Origin: JBEBVQ01 sp964527735 | GTDB lineage: Bacteria > Bacteroidota > Bacteroidia > Chitinophagales > Chitinophagaceae | Direction of reading: 5' to 3' | Assembly: GCA_964527735.1 (NCBI GenBank) | Contig: CAZGPG010000020.1 | Location: 1 to 64,000, forward strand | Length of the DNA stretch: 64,000 bases | Shown here: one piece after another, positions 36,717-45,815 of the stretch | How the letters are laid out: each line of letters begins with the position of its first letter | Numbering within the stretch: position 1 is the stretch's first letter | Program-made: the position numbers and the translations under genes | Notes under the pieces: model-generated | Database searches by the model: none | The model's input: only the letters and a program-made list of their open reading frames with translations | Told to the model about the DNA's origin: nothing

Positions 36717-36724
36717 TATCTTTG
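36717..36724 (+). promoter_or_regulatory. Bacteroidota -7 promoter element (TATCTTTG) for nusB
   Basis: Perfect TAnnTTTG match 26 bases before the nusB ATG, probably driving nusB-DUF1573-yajC-coaE. Confidence 0.6.
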
Positions 36725-36749
36725 CGCGCTTAAAGAGTCTTTGTAACGT

Positions 36750-37685
36750 ATGATCAGTCGCAGAAATATCCGGGTAAAAGTGATGCAAACCCTGTATGCT
36801 CTCCATGCCGCCGACTCCGGCAAACAGGAAACAAACCGGAGCAAAGGCTCCGGTATGCTCGATGATAAACTGGATCGTACGCTGGACCTTTTTACTATCT
36901 GTATATTATACATTACACGGATCGCGCAATATGCCGAAGCCGATGCCCGCAACCGGGCCGGGAAATACCTGCCCACCGATGCCGATCTGCATGTCAATAC
37001 CAAGATCGCGGGGAATGAATTCCTGTGGAAGATCCTCTCCAACGAGACCTTTAAAGCCGCAATAAAAGAACGGAAGCTGGAACAGTACCTGGAAAATTCG
37101 TGGATCCGGAAAATATATCAGCAACTGGCACAAACAACCGAATATCAGACATATACCAGCCTGCCGGTACGCGACCCTGCACCTGAAAAAGCAATCATCC
37201 AGTTTATCTGGGAGCAGCAGATGCGCACAAATGAAGGGCTGATGGAGTATTTCAGCGATGAGCTGCCGGGATGGGAAGACGACCGGGACATGATCATTAT
37301 GCTAATAGAGAACTTCTTCCGTGTACCGGGACGAACCAATTTCCTCCAGTTGCTTTCTGCAGAAAAGAAAGAGTATGCGCACGGTCTGCTCCGTACGTCG
37401 CTTGAAAAGGAAGCATATTGTATGGGGCTGATCCAGCCCCGGCTGATCAACTGGGATGCTGAACGTGTAGCGCTCGTAGACCTGCTGCTGCTGCGTATGG
37501 GCGTATGCGAACTGCTGTATTTCCCTACGATCCCCACTCGCGTCACCATCAATGAATACATTGAAATATCCAAGCAATACAGCACCCTGCAAAGCGGCCA
37601 GTTTGTAAACGGCGTACTGGACAATATTCTGAAAGACCTGGAAAAGGAAAATAAAATACACAAGGAAGAGCGTACACGCAAATGA
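36750..37685 (+). CDS. nusB: Transcription antitermination/ribosome biogenesis factor NusB
   Basis: 311-residue protein with the Bacteroidota-style NusB layout: RRNIRVKVMQTLYALHA at the start, a ~150-residue helical insertion, and the NusB RNA-binding core at the C-terminus (RVALVDLLLLRMGVCELLYFPTIPTRVTINEYIEISKQY in segments). NusB with NusE binds boxA of rRNA leaders to prevent premature termination. It opens the nusB-DUF1573-yajC-coaE cluster. Confidence 0.95.
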   Translation: MISRRNIRVKVMQTLYALHAADSGKQETNRSKGSGMLDDKLDRTLDLFTICILYITRIAQYAEADARNRAGKYLPTDADLHVNTKIAGNEFLWKILSNETFKAAIKERKLEQYLENSWIRKIYQQLAQTTEYQTYTSLPVRDPAPEKAIIQFIWEQQMRTNEGLMEYFSDELPGWEDDRDMIIMLIENFFRVPGRTNFLQLLSAEKKEYAHGLLRTSLEKEAYCMGLIQPRLINWDAERVALVDLLLLRMGVCELLYFPTIPTRVTINEYIEISKQYSTLQSGQFVNGVLDNILKDLEKENKIHKEERTRK

Positions 37686-37704
37686 ACCTGTAAACATTCC
37701 CCGG

Positions 37705-38175
37705 ATGAGAAAGTATACATTTGCACTGATAATGCTGATATTTGCGTCGGCCTGTAATGAAAAAGAAGGTGCACGAAAAAACCCGGAACTGCTGCCGGCA
37801 AACCTGGTACAGAACCCCAGAAGCGCTGGTGAAACACCTGCCGGTGTCCTGGAACAAATGCCTGTGATGACATTTCCGGATACTGTTCATAACTTTGGGC
37901 GTGTTTATGAAGGGGAAGAGGTAACGCACGGGTTTACTTTCACCAACACAGGCAAAAAACCATTGCTGATCAGCGGGGTTACGACAAGCTGCGGATGCAC
38001 TGTTGCCGATTATCCGAAAGAGCCTGTGCTTCCCGGCGAAAGCGGGATATTGAAAGTGAATTTCAGATCGACGGGACAGACAGGCTACGAAGAGAAATCT
38101 GTTGCCGTACAGACCAACACGGCCAGGGGTACAATACCTCTGTATATTAAAGCGGAAATTATATCTAAACAATAA
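37705..38175 (+). CDS. DUF1573 lipoprotein
   Basis: 156 residues. Signal peptide with lipobox ending at Cys17 (FASAC), so the protein should be lipidated. The mature part is the DUF1573 Ig-like domain (~55-155): FPDTVHNFGRVYEGEEV, TNTGKKPLLISGVTTSCGCTV, and PGESGILKVNF. The fold resembles MSP/ASPM-type domains. It sits between nusB and yajC with short gaps, a common arrangement in Bacteroidota. Function is unknown. Confidence 0.9.
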   Translation: MRKYTFALIMLIFASACNEKEGARKNPELLPANLVQNPRSAGETPAGVLEQMPVMTFPDTVHNFGRVYEGEEVTHGFTFTNTGKKPLLISGVTTSCGCTVADYPKEPVLPGESGILKVNFRSTGQTGYEEKSVAVQTNTARGTIPLYIKAEIISKQ

Positions 38176-38200
38176 ACTTTCACAATTAATCCGACAATCA

Positions 38201-38554
38201 ATGTTCATTAATCTCTTAACTGCAACTGTTTTTTTACAAGCCCAACAATCCGGCGGTGGATTTATGCCGCTGCTGCTGATGGTGGGCATGATAGCCGTGA
38301 TGTATTTCTTCATGATCCGCCCACAGGCCAAACGCGCTAAAGAGCAGAAGAAATTTGCAGAAAACACAAACACCGGCGACAAGATCGTAACCACCGCAGG
38401 TATTCACGGGGTCATCAGCCGGATCAATGAAGACAATACGCTGCAGGTGGAAGTCAGCCGCGGTACCTTCATGACGATTGAGCGCTCTGCCGTATCTATG
38501 GAGCTGACTAATGCTTACCGTAAGAAAGCGGAAGCAACAGCTGTCAAAAACTGA
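38201..38554 (+). CDS. yajC: Preprotein translocase subunit YajC
   Basis: 117-residue inner-membrane protein that associates with SecDF of the Sec translocase. A single membrane span (FMPLLLMVGMIAVMYFFMI, ~18-37) precedes the family motif RPQAKRAKEQKKF and a small cytoplasmic domain with GDKIVTTAGIHG. The ATG at 38201 is chosen; the longer frame from 38102 overlaps DUF1573 and adds no homology. 25 bp after the DUF1573 stop. Confidence 0.94.
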   Translation: MFINLLTATVFLQAQQSGGGFMPLLLMVGMIAVMYFFMIRPQAKRAKEQKKFAENTNTGDKIVTTAGIHGVISRINEDNTLQVEVSRGTFMTIERSAVSMELTNAYRKKAEATAVKN

Positions 38555-38562
38555 TCGGGCCA

Positions 38563-38659
38563 ATGTGGCAATTTGAAAATTTGAAAATGAGACGATGAAT
38601 GCGTTTTGGGTAACAATAAGGGCATTTTCAAATTACCACATTTTCAAATTTTCAAATTA
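38563..38659. repeat. Palindromic repeat, TTTGAAAATG family, copy A
   Basis: AATGTGGCAATTTGAAAAT on the left (38563-38581) can pair with CATTTTCAAATTACCACATT on the right (38622-38641), with TTCAAATTTTCAAATTA beyond, enclosing a ~40-base loop. It fills the yajC-coaE gap and ends six bases before the coaE ATG, so it lies in that gene's translation-initiation region. A second copy precedes lptC at 47826-47924. Confidence 0.75.
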
Positions 38660-38665
38660 TATATC

Positions 38666-39250
38666 ATGCTCAAAGTCGGTATCACGGGTGGCATCGGGTC
38701 CGGAAAAACCACTGTATGCAAAGTATTTGAAGTGCTGGGCATACCGGTTTTTTATGCGGATGAAGCAGCCCGCCGGCTGATGGAAGCTGATGCAGACCTG
38801 ATCAAAGGAATTACATCCTTGTTAGGAACAGAATCGTACAGGGACGGCAAGCTGAACCGTCCCTTTATTGCATCTGCTGTTTTTGGCAATCCGGATCTGC
38901 TCCAAAAAATAAATGCACTCACCCACCCTGCCGTTATTGCGCATGGTAAGAAATGGATGTCTCAGCAGCAGGCGCCGTATGCGTTGAAAGAAGCGGCGCT
39001 ATTTTTTGAAGCCGGGAGTAACGGAGAGATGGATGTAATGATCGGTGTGACCGCCCCACGGGAGATACGCATCAGCCGTACGATGGAGCGCGACGGAATA
39101 TCCCGTGAAAAAGTACTGGAACGTATGTCGCGACAGATGGATGAAGACGAAAAAATGAGACGCTGTGATTTTGTGATCCACAATGATGAAGCACAGGCCA
39201 TCATTCCACAAGTACTGGCCGTGCACCGTGCATTATTGTCCCGCACATAA
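38666..39250 (+). CDS. coaE: Dephospho-CoA kinase
   Basis: 194-residue cytoplasmic kinase for the last step of coenzyme A synthesis, phosphorylating the ribose 3'-hydroxyl of dephospho-CoA. P-loop GGIGSGKTT (~8-16), substrate region VFYADEAARRLM, and TAPREIRISRTMERDG. The ATG at 38666 begins MLKVGITGG; a longer frame starting at 38606 is repeat DNA and not part of the protein. Confidence 0.95.
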   Translation: MLKVGITGGIGSGKTTVCKVFEVLGIPVFYADEAARRLMEADADLIKGITSLLGTESYRDGKLNRPFIASAVFGNPDLLQKINALTHPAVIAHGKKWMSQQQAPYALKEAALFFEAGSNGEMDVMIGVTAPREIRISRTMERDGISREKVLERMSRQMDEDEKMRRCDFVIHNDEAQAIIPQVLAVHRALLSRT

Positions 39251-39336
39251 GCAGATCCATGCTGTTCTTAAGTTAAAGTTGTCCGGGCGTTCTATATTAC
39301 AACTCGCGCTCTATACTATCAACTTGATAAATTCCC

Positions 39337-39344
39337 TACATTTG
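39337..39344 (+). promoter_or_regulatory. Bacteroidota -7 promoter element (TACATTTG)
   Basis: Perfect TAnnTTTG match 20 bases before the ExbB-like gene ATG at 39365, giving a very short leader. It suggests the ExbB/ExbD pair is transcribed separately from coaE. Confidence 0.5.
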
Positions 39345-39364
39345 CGCGGTACAAATATTCCGGC

Positions 39365-40057
39365 ATGTCTTTATTATCCGTATTACTGCTTCAGATAGAT
39401 ACCGCAGCACAAGCTGCCGCTCCGGTCAGCCCTGCCCCTGAAAAGATCAGCCTGATATCGCTCCTGATGGAAGGAGGCGTGCTGATGATCCCCTTATTGA
39501 TATGTTCCGTGCTGGTTGCTTACGTATTTGTGGAAAGACTGCTGGTGATCCGCAAGGCATCTGTGACCGATCCGAGTTTTATGTCGCGCATCCGGGAGCA
39601 TATCACGGACGGGAATCTCGCCGCTGCACGTTCATTATCCAAAAACACATACGGACCGGTAGCCCGGATGATCGAACGCGGTATCGGCCGCATCGGAAAG
39701 CCTGTTGAACACATAGAAAAGTCTATGGAAAGCGTTGGCAAGCTGGAGATATACCAGATGGAAAAAAATATGAGCATGCTGGCCACCATCGCACGCATCG
39801 CCCCTATGTTCGGCTTCCTGGGCACGATCGCCGGTATGATCATCCTGTTCTTTAATATACAGCACCAGGGGTTCTCGCTGGAAAGCATTGCCGGAGGCAT
39901 TTACACCAAGATGGTCACATCCGCCGTAGGGCTGATCATCGGGCTGCTTGCATTTATGGCTTACGACTACCTCGACGCCCAGATCAACAAGAACGTCAAC
40001 CGTATGGAAGCCGCTTCGGTTGAATTTTTAGATATTCTACAGGAACCAACCCGATAA
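39365..40057 (+). CDS. MotA/TolQ/ExbB proton channel family protein
   Basis: 230-residue inner-membrane protein with three predicted spans: LISLLMEGGVLMIPLLICSV region (~28-50), MFGFLGTIAGMIILFF (~158) and VTSAVGLIIGLLAFMAYDY (~180-200). The conserved segment GFLGTIAGMI and the C-terminal helix are typical of ExbB/TolQ subunits, which use the proton gradient to drive TonB- or Tol-type energisation of the outer membrane. Paired with the ExbD-like gene 12 bp downstream. Which system it energises is not determined. Confidence 0.92.
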   Translation: MSLLSVLLLQIDTAAQAAAPVSPAPEKISLISLLMEGGVLMIPLLICSVLVAYVFVERLLVIRKASVTDPSFMSRIREHITDGNLAAARSLSKNTYGPVARMIERGIGRIGKPVEHIEKSMESVGKLEIYQMEKNMSMLATIARIAPMFGFLGTIAGMIILFFNIQHQGFSLESIAGGIYTKMVTSAVGLIIGLLAFMAYDYLDAQINKNVNRMEAASVEFLDILQEPTR

Positions 40058-40069
40058 ATATGTGCTGCC

Positions 40070-40474
40070 ATGAATCTGAGAAAACGCCTGCGTGCCGACA
40101 AAGACCCGCATACATCAGCACTGAACGACATCCTGTTCATCCTGCTGTTTTTCTTCCTGATCATTTCCACGCTGGCCAACCCGAACCTTGTTAAGGTAAG
40201 TAACCCGAGGGCCACAACGGATACCAAAGCCAAACAAACCGTTGTGGTAACGGTTGATTCGTTGCAGCGGTTTTATGTAGGCACCCGCCTTACAGCGTCG
40301 GATTCACTGACGGCGGCTATCTCGTCGATGGTAGCCAAATCTCAGGATGCAGACCCGACAGTTGTGATCAACGGGGATGTGCATGCGCACTGGGGGGCTG
40401 TAATTGAAGCCCTGAGAGCCGCAAAAACGCTGAATCTGAAGGCGGTTGTAGCAGTGGAAAAAGACAGCCGTTAA
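40070..40474 (+). CDS. ExbD/TolR family biopolymer transport protein
   Basis: 134 residues. N-terminal cytoplasmic basic stretch, one membrane helix (ILFILLFFFLIIST, ~22-37) preceded by the conserved Asp20 (SALNDILF) that carries protons in this family, then a periplasmic domain. Partner of the ExbB-like protein upstream. A tonB gene does not follow. Confidence 0.92.
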   Translation: MNLRKRLRADKDPHTSALNDILFILLFFFLIISTLANPNLVKVSNPRATTDTKAKQTVVVTVDSLQRFYVGTRLTASDSLTAAISSMVAKSQDADPTVVINGDVHAHWGAVIEALRAAKTLNLKAVVAVEKDSR

Positions 40475-40663
40475 GCTTGTTCCCCTTGTAATTTCTTAGT
40501 TTATTTTTTCACCACTGAGGACCTTACAATTAATGCCACATCCCGGGAAGATTAATAGCCCTATTGACAATATATATCCTGCCGGAGCGCAAAATTCAGT
40601 AAATTGCAGATAACTGTATCTCGTCAAAATGAAATCAATTCTTCCATCAAATTACTGAAGCAT

Positions 40664-41140
40664 ATGAAAAAGAAGCAATCCCTAATCGGACTGGATAAGG
40701 CCAAAAGCAAACAGTTGGCAGACAAGCTCAATATCCTCCTGGCAAACTACCAGTTATTTTATATCAATGACCGCGGATTCCACTGGAATATCAAAGGCGA
40801 CAAATTTTTTGAGCTGCACGCAAAGTTTGAGGAGCTGTACACAGATCTTCAAGTGAAAAACGATGAAATTGCAGAGCGTATCCTGACGTTGGGTTACACT
40901 CCGTTCCATAGCTATTCCGATTATCTGAAAAACGCCACCATCAAGGAGAAAACAAATATTTCCGATGGTAACGAAGCGGTATCGGAAATACTCAACGCCT
41001 TTGAGATCATTATCACGCTCCAAAGGGATATCCTGGAACTTTCCGCTGAAGCTAACGATGAGGGTACCAACGCCCTGATGAGCGATTATATCCGCGAGCA
41101 GGAGAAGCTGGTATGGATGTATTCGGCATACCTGGCATAA
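40664..41140 (+). CDS. dps: Dps-family ferritin-like DNA-protection protein
   Basis: 158-residue four-helix protein. LANYQLFYINDRGFHWNIKGDKFFELH carries the histidine and acidic residues of the inter-subunit ferroxidase site (split here as GFHWNIKG and FELHAKFEELYTDL), followed by DEIAERILTLGYTPFHSY. Dps forms 12-mers that oxidise ferrous iron with hydrogen peroxide and may bind DNA. The ATG at 40664 (MKKKQSLIGLDK) is preferred to a 20-residue longer frame from 40604. Upstream 120 bp shows no clear -7 element. Confidence 0.93.
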   Translation: MKKKQSLIGLDKAKSKQLADKLNILLANYQLFYINDRGFHWNIKGDKFFELHAKFEELYTDLQVKNDEIAERILTLGYTPFHSYSDYLKNATIKEKTNISDGNEAVSEILNAFEIIITLQRDILELSAEANDEGTNALMSDYIREQEKLVWMYSAYLA

Positions 41141-41189
41141 TCTTCCGAAGTTGATCATACAATACCTCTAATGACACGTTTAAACGATA

Positions 41190-41276
41190 GGCTTTGATTG
41201 TACTTAGCCACCGTTGTTTAATGCCGGTGGCTGAGTACAATCGAAGCCCGGCGGCTGAGCCTGCCGAAGCCACTAT
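41190..41276. repeat. Palindromic repeat, GGCTTTGATTGTACTTAGCC family
   Basis: Arms 41190-41213 and 41225-41248 (24 nt each) pair with two wobble G-T positions across an 11-base loop. A further GGCGGCTGAGCCTGCCGAAGCC follows. Similar TTCGACAGGCTCAGCCACCG-type sequences are, from memory, widespread between Bacteroidota genes. It lies between convergent Dps and OmpA genes, ahead of the terminator. Confidence 0.7.
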
Positions 41277-41309
41277 CAGGAAATAATTCATCCGCATAAT
41301 TTTCCGGCT

Positions 41310-41350
41310 AAAAAAGGGATGGCCGCCAACATGGCGGCCATCCCTTTTTT
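41310..41350. terminator. Bidirectional terminator
   Basis: An 18-bp perfect stem (41310-41327 with 41333-41350, loop AACAT) has A6 at one end and T6 at the other, so it can terminate both the Dps transcript (plus) and the OmpA-family transcript (minus, stop at 41365). Confidence 0.9.
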
Positions 41351-41364
41351 ATATGCAGATCTGC

Positions 41365-43671
41365 TTATTTCAGCTTCAGATCCATTTCTACCCTTCTGTT
41401 CTTAGCTCTTCCGGCAGCTGTTTTATTATCAGCCGCAAAATTGGTAGCGCCAAATCCGTCGGCAATCAACCGGTCTGCGGAGATACCCTTGCCGATAAAG
41501 TACTCACGTACTGCATTCGCGCGCTCTTTCGATAAACGGAGGTTCGTTTCATCCTTACCTACGTTGTCGGTATATCCGTGAATGGTCATGTTATAATCCG
41601 TGTACTCATTCAGGATACCCACAACTTCATCCAGCAGCTTGTACGATTTCGTGCTGATCACGGCCTTGCCAGTCTGGAACTGGATGGCAGTAGCTGCAAA
41701 GGCCAGACGCTTTTTCACTTCTGCCCTTATCTCGGGGCAACCCTGGTTCTCTGCGGTGCCCGGAACAGTGGGACATCTGTCGAGATGATCGGGAACGCCA
41801 TCATTGTCCGTATCGGGGCAGCCTTCATTCGCTACAGGGCCGGCAGCCTCAGGGCATTTATCTTCATTATCCGGCACGCCGTCGCCGTCTGTATCAGGGC
41901 AGCCTTTAAACTGTGGCAATCCCGGCACATCAGGGCAGAGATCATCAATATCCGCAACACCGTCATTATCCCTGTCAGGACAACCCTGAAGCTCTATCGG
42001 ACCAGCTTCTGTAGGGCAGCGGTCTTCTGCATCAGCAAGGCCGTCGAGGTCAGCATCAGGACAGCCACGGGCTGTTTTCGAACCGAATACATCCGGGCAC
42101 AGATCGTCTTTATCGAGCACACCGTCACCGTCTTTATCCGGATCAGGACAACCTTTCTGATCGGGCACACCTTTCTCAAACGGACATTTATCAAACCTGT
42201 TCGAAATAAGATCGCCATCAGAATCTTTGGGTTTCTTTTTGTGCAGGATCGGCAGATGCATACCGAAATACATGTTCATCCCTTTCGAGTTGTCGTTTAC
42301 GAAGGCCATTACATCATCCGTACCGACAGTCAGGAACAACAGGCGTACACCCAGACCTGCCTTGACTTCAGAGCTCATCATATTATAAGTAAGCGGCACG
42401 CCGACATCTACGAATTTAGACTCGAACCGTGGTGCAATTGTAACCTGGTTGTAATAGTTGTTACCCGGATTCAGACCTTTTGACAAGTTCTGCATGTACA
42501 CACCGTGTACAAAAAAGCCTTTCCAAATGTTATAGTCTGCCTGGAATACCAGCGTGGTAGGCAATGCAATCTTCTGCTCACCGATTGTATTGGTAAGTCT
42601 GAAGCCGCTGTTGTCCAGTTCTTCTTCCAGTTCCTGTACATTGGTCAGTTTCTTGCTGATGCTGTCTACGACCAGCACACCTGATGTGGAGGCGTTGTAC
42701 TTGGTAGCCGTGCTGTATTTGATTTTGCCGATATCGAGTATGGAAACACCTGCTTTCACTTTATGCTTGCTCACACCCGGATTCAGCAAACCTTTTTTGC
42801 CATCCATTTCATAACGATGCTGCTCTACATTGGGGCGATACTCATACATCAAACCGAGGTCGCCACCAATACCGCGCCCGCTATTGGCGCCAAACATAAA
42901 GTCAAAAAAACCGGAACCATTAGTGAGGTCCTTCAGACGATCTGACGGATCGAGGGTGTTGGCAGAGAAGCTTACGTCCATGTCATTGACCTGTACGTAG
43001 TCGTTTGCCCCTTCGTACCGTCCGTCCAGACCAGTACTGTTCAGGTTGTAATAGCTGATGCCGCTGTAATAACGGGCAGTAACACCACCATGCAGCACGT
43101 GCTTACCCTTATCCAGCAACAGCCCGCCCCAGGACAGGCCGATGTCTGAAAACAGATGCGTGGTGAGATCGAACCCATTCTGGTCTGCCACCGCATAATT
43201 ATCATTTTGATTAAACGTCCGTCCTTGGGCAAACAAACCGGCAATGTTGGAGCTGACATCATTCAATTGGGTCATAAACCGCACGCGTGTGCTCAGGCCG
43301 ATGGTATGCTTATTGTTGATCGCATACAGAATGCCAGGGCCTTTTAATTCAAGAAAGGGCAGCTGTACAGACAACGGCTCCGATCCGGTCCAGGAGAAAT
43401 ATTTGCCCACCGGAAAGCCGTTGTCATTGTTGCCGAAATCCTTGATCATTGTATTGAACGGAGCCTTCGACACACTGTTGTTACCATACACATTCAAGGA
43501 GAACAGATCCACAACCAGCTTGTGCCGGGAGTCACTGGCTGAGGCAGGATTCAGATACACCTGATTGAATCCCGAATAACTACTTCCTGATACGCCGAGA
43601 TACTTCTGGGCATTTGCCTGAAGGGATATTCCCATACCCGCTACAAGTAATACAGATAAACACTTTTTCAT
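41365..43671 (-). CDS. Outer-membrane protein: DUF5723 barrel, TSP3 calcium repeats and OmpA domain
   Basis: 768 residues. Signal peptide (~1-21); ~430-residue beta-barrel-like domain with the DUF5723 opening YLGVSGSSYSGFNQVYLNPAS (split: YLGVSGSSYSG / FNQVYLNPAS); then about six thrombospondin type-3 repeats (~475-645) rich in DxDxDG and CPD, which bind calcium; and an OmpA domain (~650-768) with IHGYTDNVG and LSKERANAVREYFIGKGI that binds peptidoglycan. It would link the outer membrane to the cell wall through a calcium-stiffened stalk. Preceded by a good -7 element on the minus strand; ends at the bidirectional terminator. Monocistronic. Confidence 0.93.
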   Translation of the reverse strand: MKKCLSVLLVAGMGISLQANAQKYLGVSGSSYSGFNQVYLNPASASDSRHKLVVDLFSLNVYGNNSVSKAPFNTMIKDFGNNDNGFPVGKYFSWTGSEPLSVQLPFLELKGPGILYAINNKHTIGLSTRVRFMTQLNDVSSNIAGLFAQGRTFNQNDNYAVADQNGFDLTTHLFSDIGLSWGGLLLDKGKHVLHGGVTARYYSGISYYNLNSTGLDGRYEGANDYVQVNDMDVSFSANTLDPSDRLKDLTNGSGFFDFMFGANSGRGIGGDLGLMYEYRPNVEQHRYEMDGKKGLLNPGVSKHKVKAGVSILDIGKIKYSTATKYNASTSGVLVVDSISKKLTNVQELEEELDNSGFRLTNTIGEQKIALPTTLVFQADYNIWKGFFVHGVYMQNLSKGLNPGNNYYNQVTIAPRFESKFVDVGVPLTYNMMSSEVKAGLGVRLLFLTVGTDDVMAFVNDNSKGMNMYFGMHLPILHKKKPKDSDGDLISNRFDKCPFEKGVPDQKGCPDPDKDGDGVLDKDDLCPDVFGSKTARGCPDADLDGLADAEDRCPTEAGPIELQGCPDRDNDGVADIDDLCPDVPGLPQFKGCPDTDGDGVPDNEDKCPEAAGPVANEGCPDTDNDGVPDHLDRCPTVPGTAENQGCPEIRAEVKKRLAFAATAIQFQTGKAVISTKSYKLLDEVVGILNEYTDYNMTIHGYTDNVGKDETNLRLSKERANAVREYFIGKGISADRLIADGFGATNFAADNKTAAGRAKNRRVEMDLKLK

Positions 43672-43723
43672 AAGAAAAATTAAGGGGGTTATTAATTTAT
43701 AAGAGTAACTGCATTATAAAAGG

Positions 43724-43731
43724 CAAAGTTA
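43724..43731 (-). promoter_or_regulatory. Bacteroidota -7 promoter element (TAACTTTG, minus strand)
   Basis: Perfect TAnnTTTG on the minus strand, 53 bases upstream of the OmpA-family start. The rest of the 43672-43936 gap is AT-rich with no other feature seen. Confidence 0.55.
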
Positions 43732-43936
43732 TACAAATCAGACATAATTTTAAATAGCCAAAAAAATATGTTGTAATTACCCTATTAAAGTGGATACTAT
43801 GAAAAAAAACCTTTGGCCAAGCGAAATATCATAAATAACCTTTAACAAGCAAATACATTAAATTAATTTAATTCCATGTAAAGTCAAAACAGGCAATTGA
43901 ATATCAATACATTTTAAATCACCTCAGCGTAAAGGC

Positions 43937-45595
43937 TCAATACCACAGGAATAAGCCCACATATATATCAGACTTGCCGCCATCTTCCGGATAAAAGACC
44001 TGTGCTTCCTTACCCAGGGTCAGGAGGTATGCGTGCAATTGCTGCACCGCATTTACATTTTTGTAGTACCATTCCGGCTGTCCTTCAAAGTCGCCCGTCT
44101 TCATGCCGTTGTAATGACGGTACACAATCCATACGCGCCGGTGCTGCTTCATCTCATGCATATCCGGGGACAGCTTTTGAAAATAATCCGGGAATCCATG
44201 GGAAATATGCCGGACATCCCTGCCTTCAACAACACGCATATCCAACCGGTACGCCTGTTTGTAGTAATTCCATCCCGGAAGATCGTTCCAATAGACATAT
44301 ACCAGGTCGCCCTCCCGGTAATGCTGCTGCACATACATCCAGGCCTCCCGCTGATATGATTTTTTATACCCGCCGAAACGCCTTGTGTCTGCTATGGTCA
44401 GCACGGTATTCGTCAACGGAGCAGCCAACAAAACAAGCACAATAGCGTATCTGAGCCCTCTGCTGCGGAATGCACACATCCAGTCACAGGCAAAGGCAAC
44501 AAACACGATGCCCACCGGAGCCAGGAACACATTCAGCCGCTCGTGCAGGGGGTACAGCCGAAAAGCCGAAGCGGTAATGGCAACAGCTACAATCATAACA
44601 AGCAGGATGAAATGTTTTCTCTGGTACCGGAACATAGCCACACCGCCGGCAAACAGCAGCAGCAAAGGAATAAAAGGCATACGCATCAGCAGGCGATACA
44701 GATCACTGTAACCACGCTCATAATTTACTTCAAACCAGGTAAGCCCGAGGGGATAATAAACAAATGAGTAGAGGTAATGGAGCAGCCACTTTATCCCGGC
44801 CAGGAATGCAGGCGGCAATGGAAAGAATGCGCCCCGCCGTTCCCAGAAATAAGTAAGCCAGCTTTCGTCGGCATACCGGCTGATCACGAAGAAATAAGTA
44901 AGCCCGAAACTGATGCCCCACATCAGAAAAGGCAGCAGCGGGCGGACGGACACATGCCGGCGGTATCGCAACAGATTGGCCACCACAACGCAACAGCCGA
45001 TACCTGCCAGCACGAACAGGGAAGTAAATGAAAACCAGAGCAGGACAGCCCCGCCGGTTCCCCATGCGAGTAAGCTACGCCAATCGGTTTTGTCGTGGTA
45101 CTTTGCGTACAGCCACAACGCCAGAATGGTCGCCAGCAATTCCGGGCCATACTGCTTTGCTTCTACCGAATGATACACCAGAGGCGGCGCTACAGCCAGT
45201 ATACAGATGGCAGCAAGCGCTCCCGCAGGCTTCAGGAAGTATCGCGCAACGGGTAGAAATACAAAAAGAGACAGGATGCCGCATACCAGCGGGAAAAGCC
45301 GCAATGCCATTTCGTGGTTCCCGAAAAGCACTACACACGATCTCACTGCCCACAAAAAACCGGGCGGGGCACGCTGAGCATAATCCAGCGGCCCGATGGC
45401 CAATTCACCAAAATCCATGCTGATGAGGCTGGAAGCGAGGAATAACTCATCCTCCCACAACGACCGATTGTCGATGAAATGATATAACCGCAGGCAAATC
45501 CCCACGAGTATAATAGCAAATGCAATAAGTTTCCAGCGTTGCCCCACTGCATCACTGGCTCGGGAGTAGATATTCAGGTCTGTGTGCTTATTCAT
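43937..45595 (-). CDS. GT-C type (ArnT/PMT-like) membrane glycosyltransferase
   Basis: 552-residue polytopic inner-membrane protein with ten or more spans. After the first helix comes the acidic catalytic-loop pattern IDNRSLWEDELFLAS, typical of GT-C enzymes that take sugars from polyprenyl phosphate donors; VYHSVEAKQYGPELLATILA is the second conserved loop region. The C-terminal ~150 residues are periplasmic. The sugar and acceptor are unknown. Starts at 45613 and 45631 are also in frame; 45595 is favoured but uncertain. It stands alone, divergent from coaX. Confidence 0.85.
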   Translation of the reverse strand: MNKHTDLNIYSRASDAVGQRWKLIAFAIILVGICLRLYHFIDNRSLWEDELFLASSLISMDFGELAIGPLDYAQRAPPGFLWAVRSCVVLFGNHEMALRLFPLVCGILSLFVFLPVARYFLKPAGALAAICILAVAPPLVYHSVEAKQYGPELLATILALWLYAKYHDKTDWRSLLAWGTGGAVLLWFSFTSLFVLAGIGCCVVVANLLRYRRHVSVRPLLPFLMWGISFGLTYFFVISRYADESWLTYFWERRGAFFPLPPAFLAGIKWLLHYLYSFVYYPLGLTWFEVNYERGYSDLYRLLMRMPFIPLLLLFAGGVAMFRYQRKHFILLVMIVAVAITASAFRLYPLHERLNVFLAPVGIVFVAFACDWMCAFRSRGLRYAIVLVLLAAPLTNTVLTIADTRRFGGYKKSYQREAWMYVQQHYREGDLVYVYWNDLPGWNYYKQAYRLDMRVVEGRDVRHISHGFPDYFQKLSPDMHEMKQHRRVWIVYRHYNGMKTGDFEGQPEWYYKNVNAVQQLHAYLLTLGKEAQVFYPEDGGKSDIYVGLFLWY

Positions 45596-45815
45596 AAACT
45601 GGTATGCCTGCATGTGTTTTACGATATCCACTTATCATTTTCCACATACTCCTGCAAAACAACTATGCACATTGCTATTCCCGGAAAGTATGCAAACTTA
45701 TGAAAAATAAGGAGCGATATATACACGCGGATAAGATTCCCTGCCGCTGTTTATTTGACGATAAGGAATTTTATACTATTTTGTCACCCCTTATTCATTG
45801 AACCAATAAAATACT

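Noticed and set aside
37145..38394. Long antisense frames over nusB, DUF1573 and yajC
   Set aside because: All three sense genes are recognisable; the antisense products show no motifs.
38606..38665. N-terminal extension of coaE
   Set aside because: The added codons are palindromic-repeat DNA; MLKVGITGG at 38666 is the normal start.
45604..45801. 65-residue frame between the GT-C gene and coaX
   Set aside because: It overlaps the 5' end of the GT-C region, has no recognisable content and lacks a promoter of its own.
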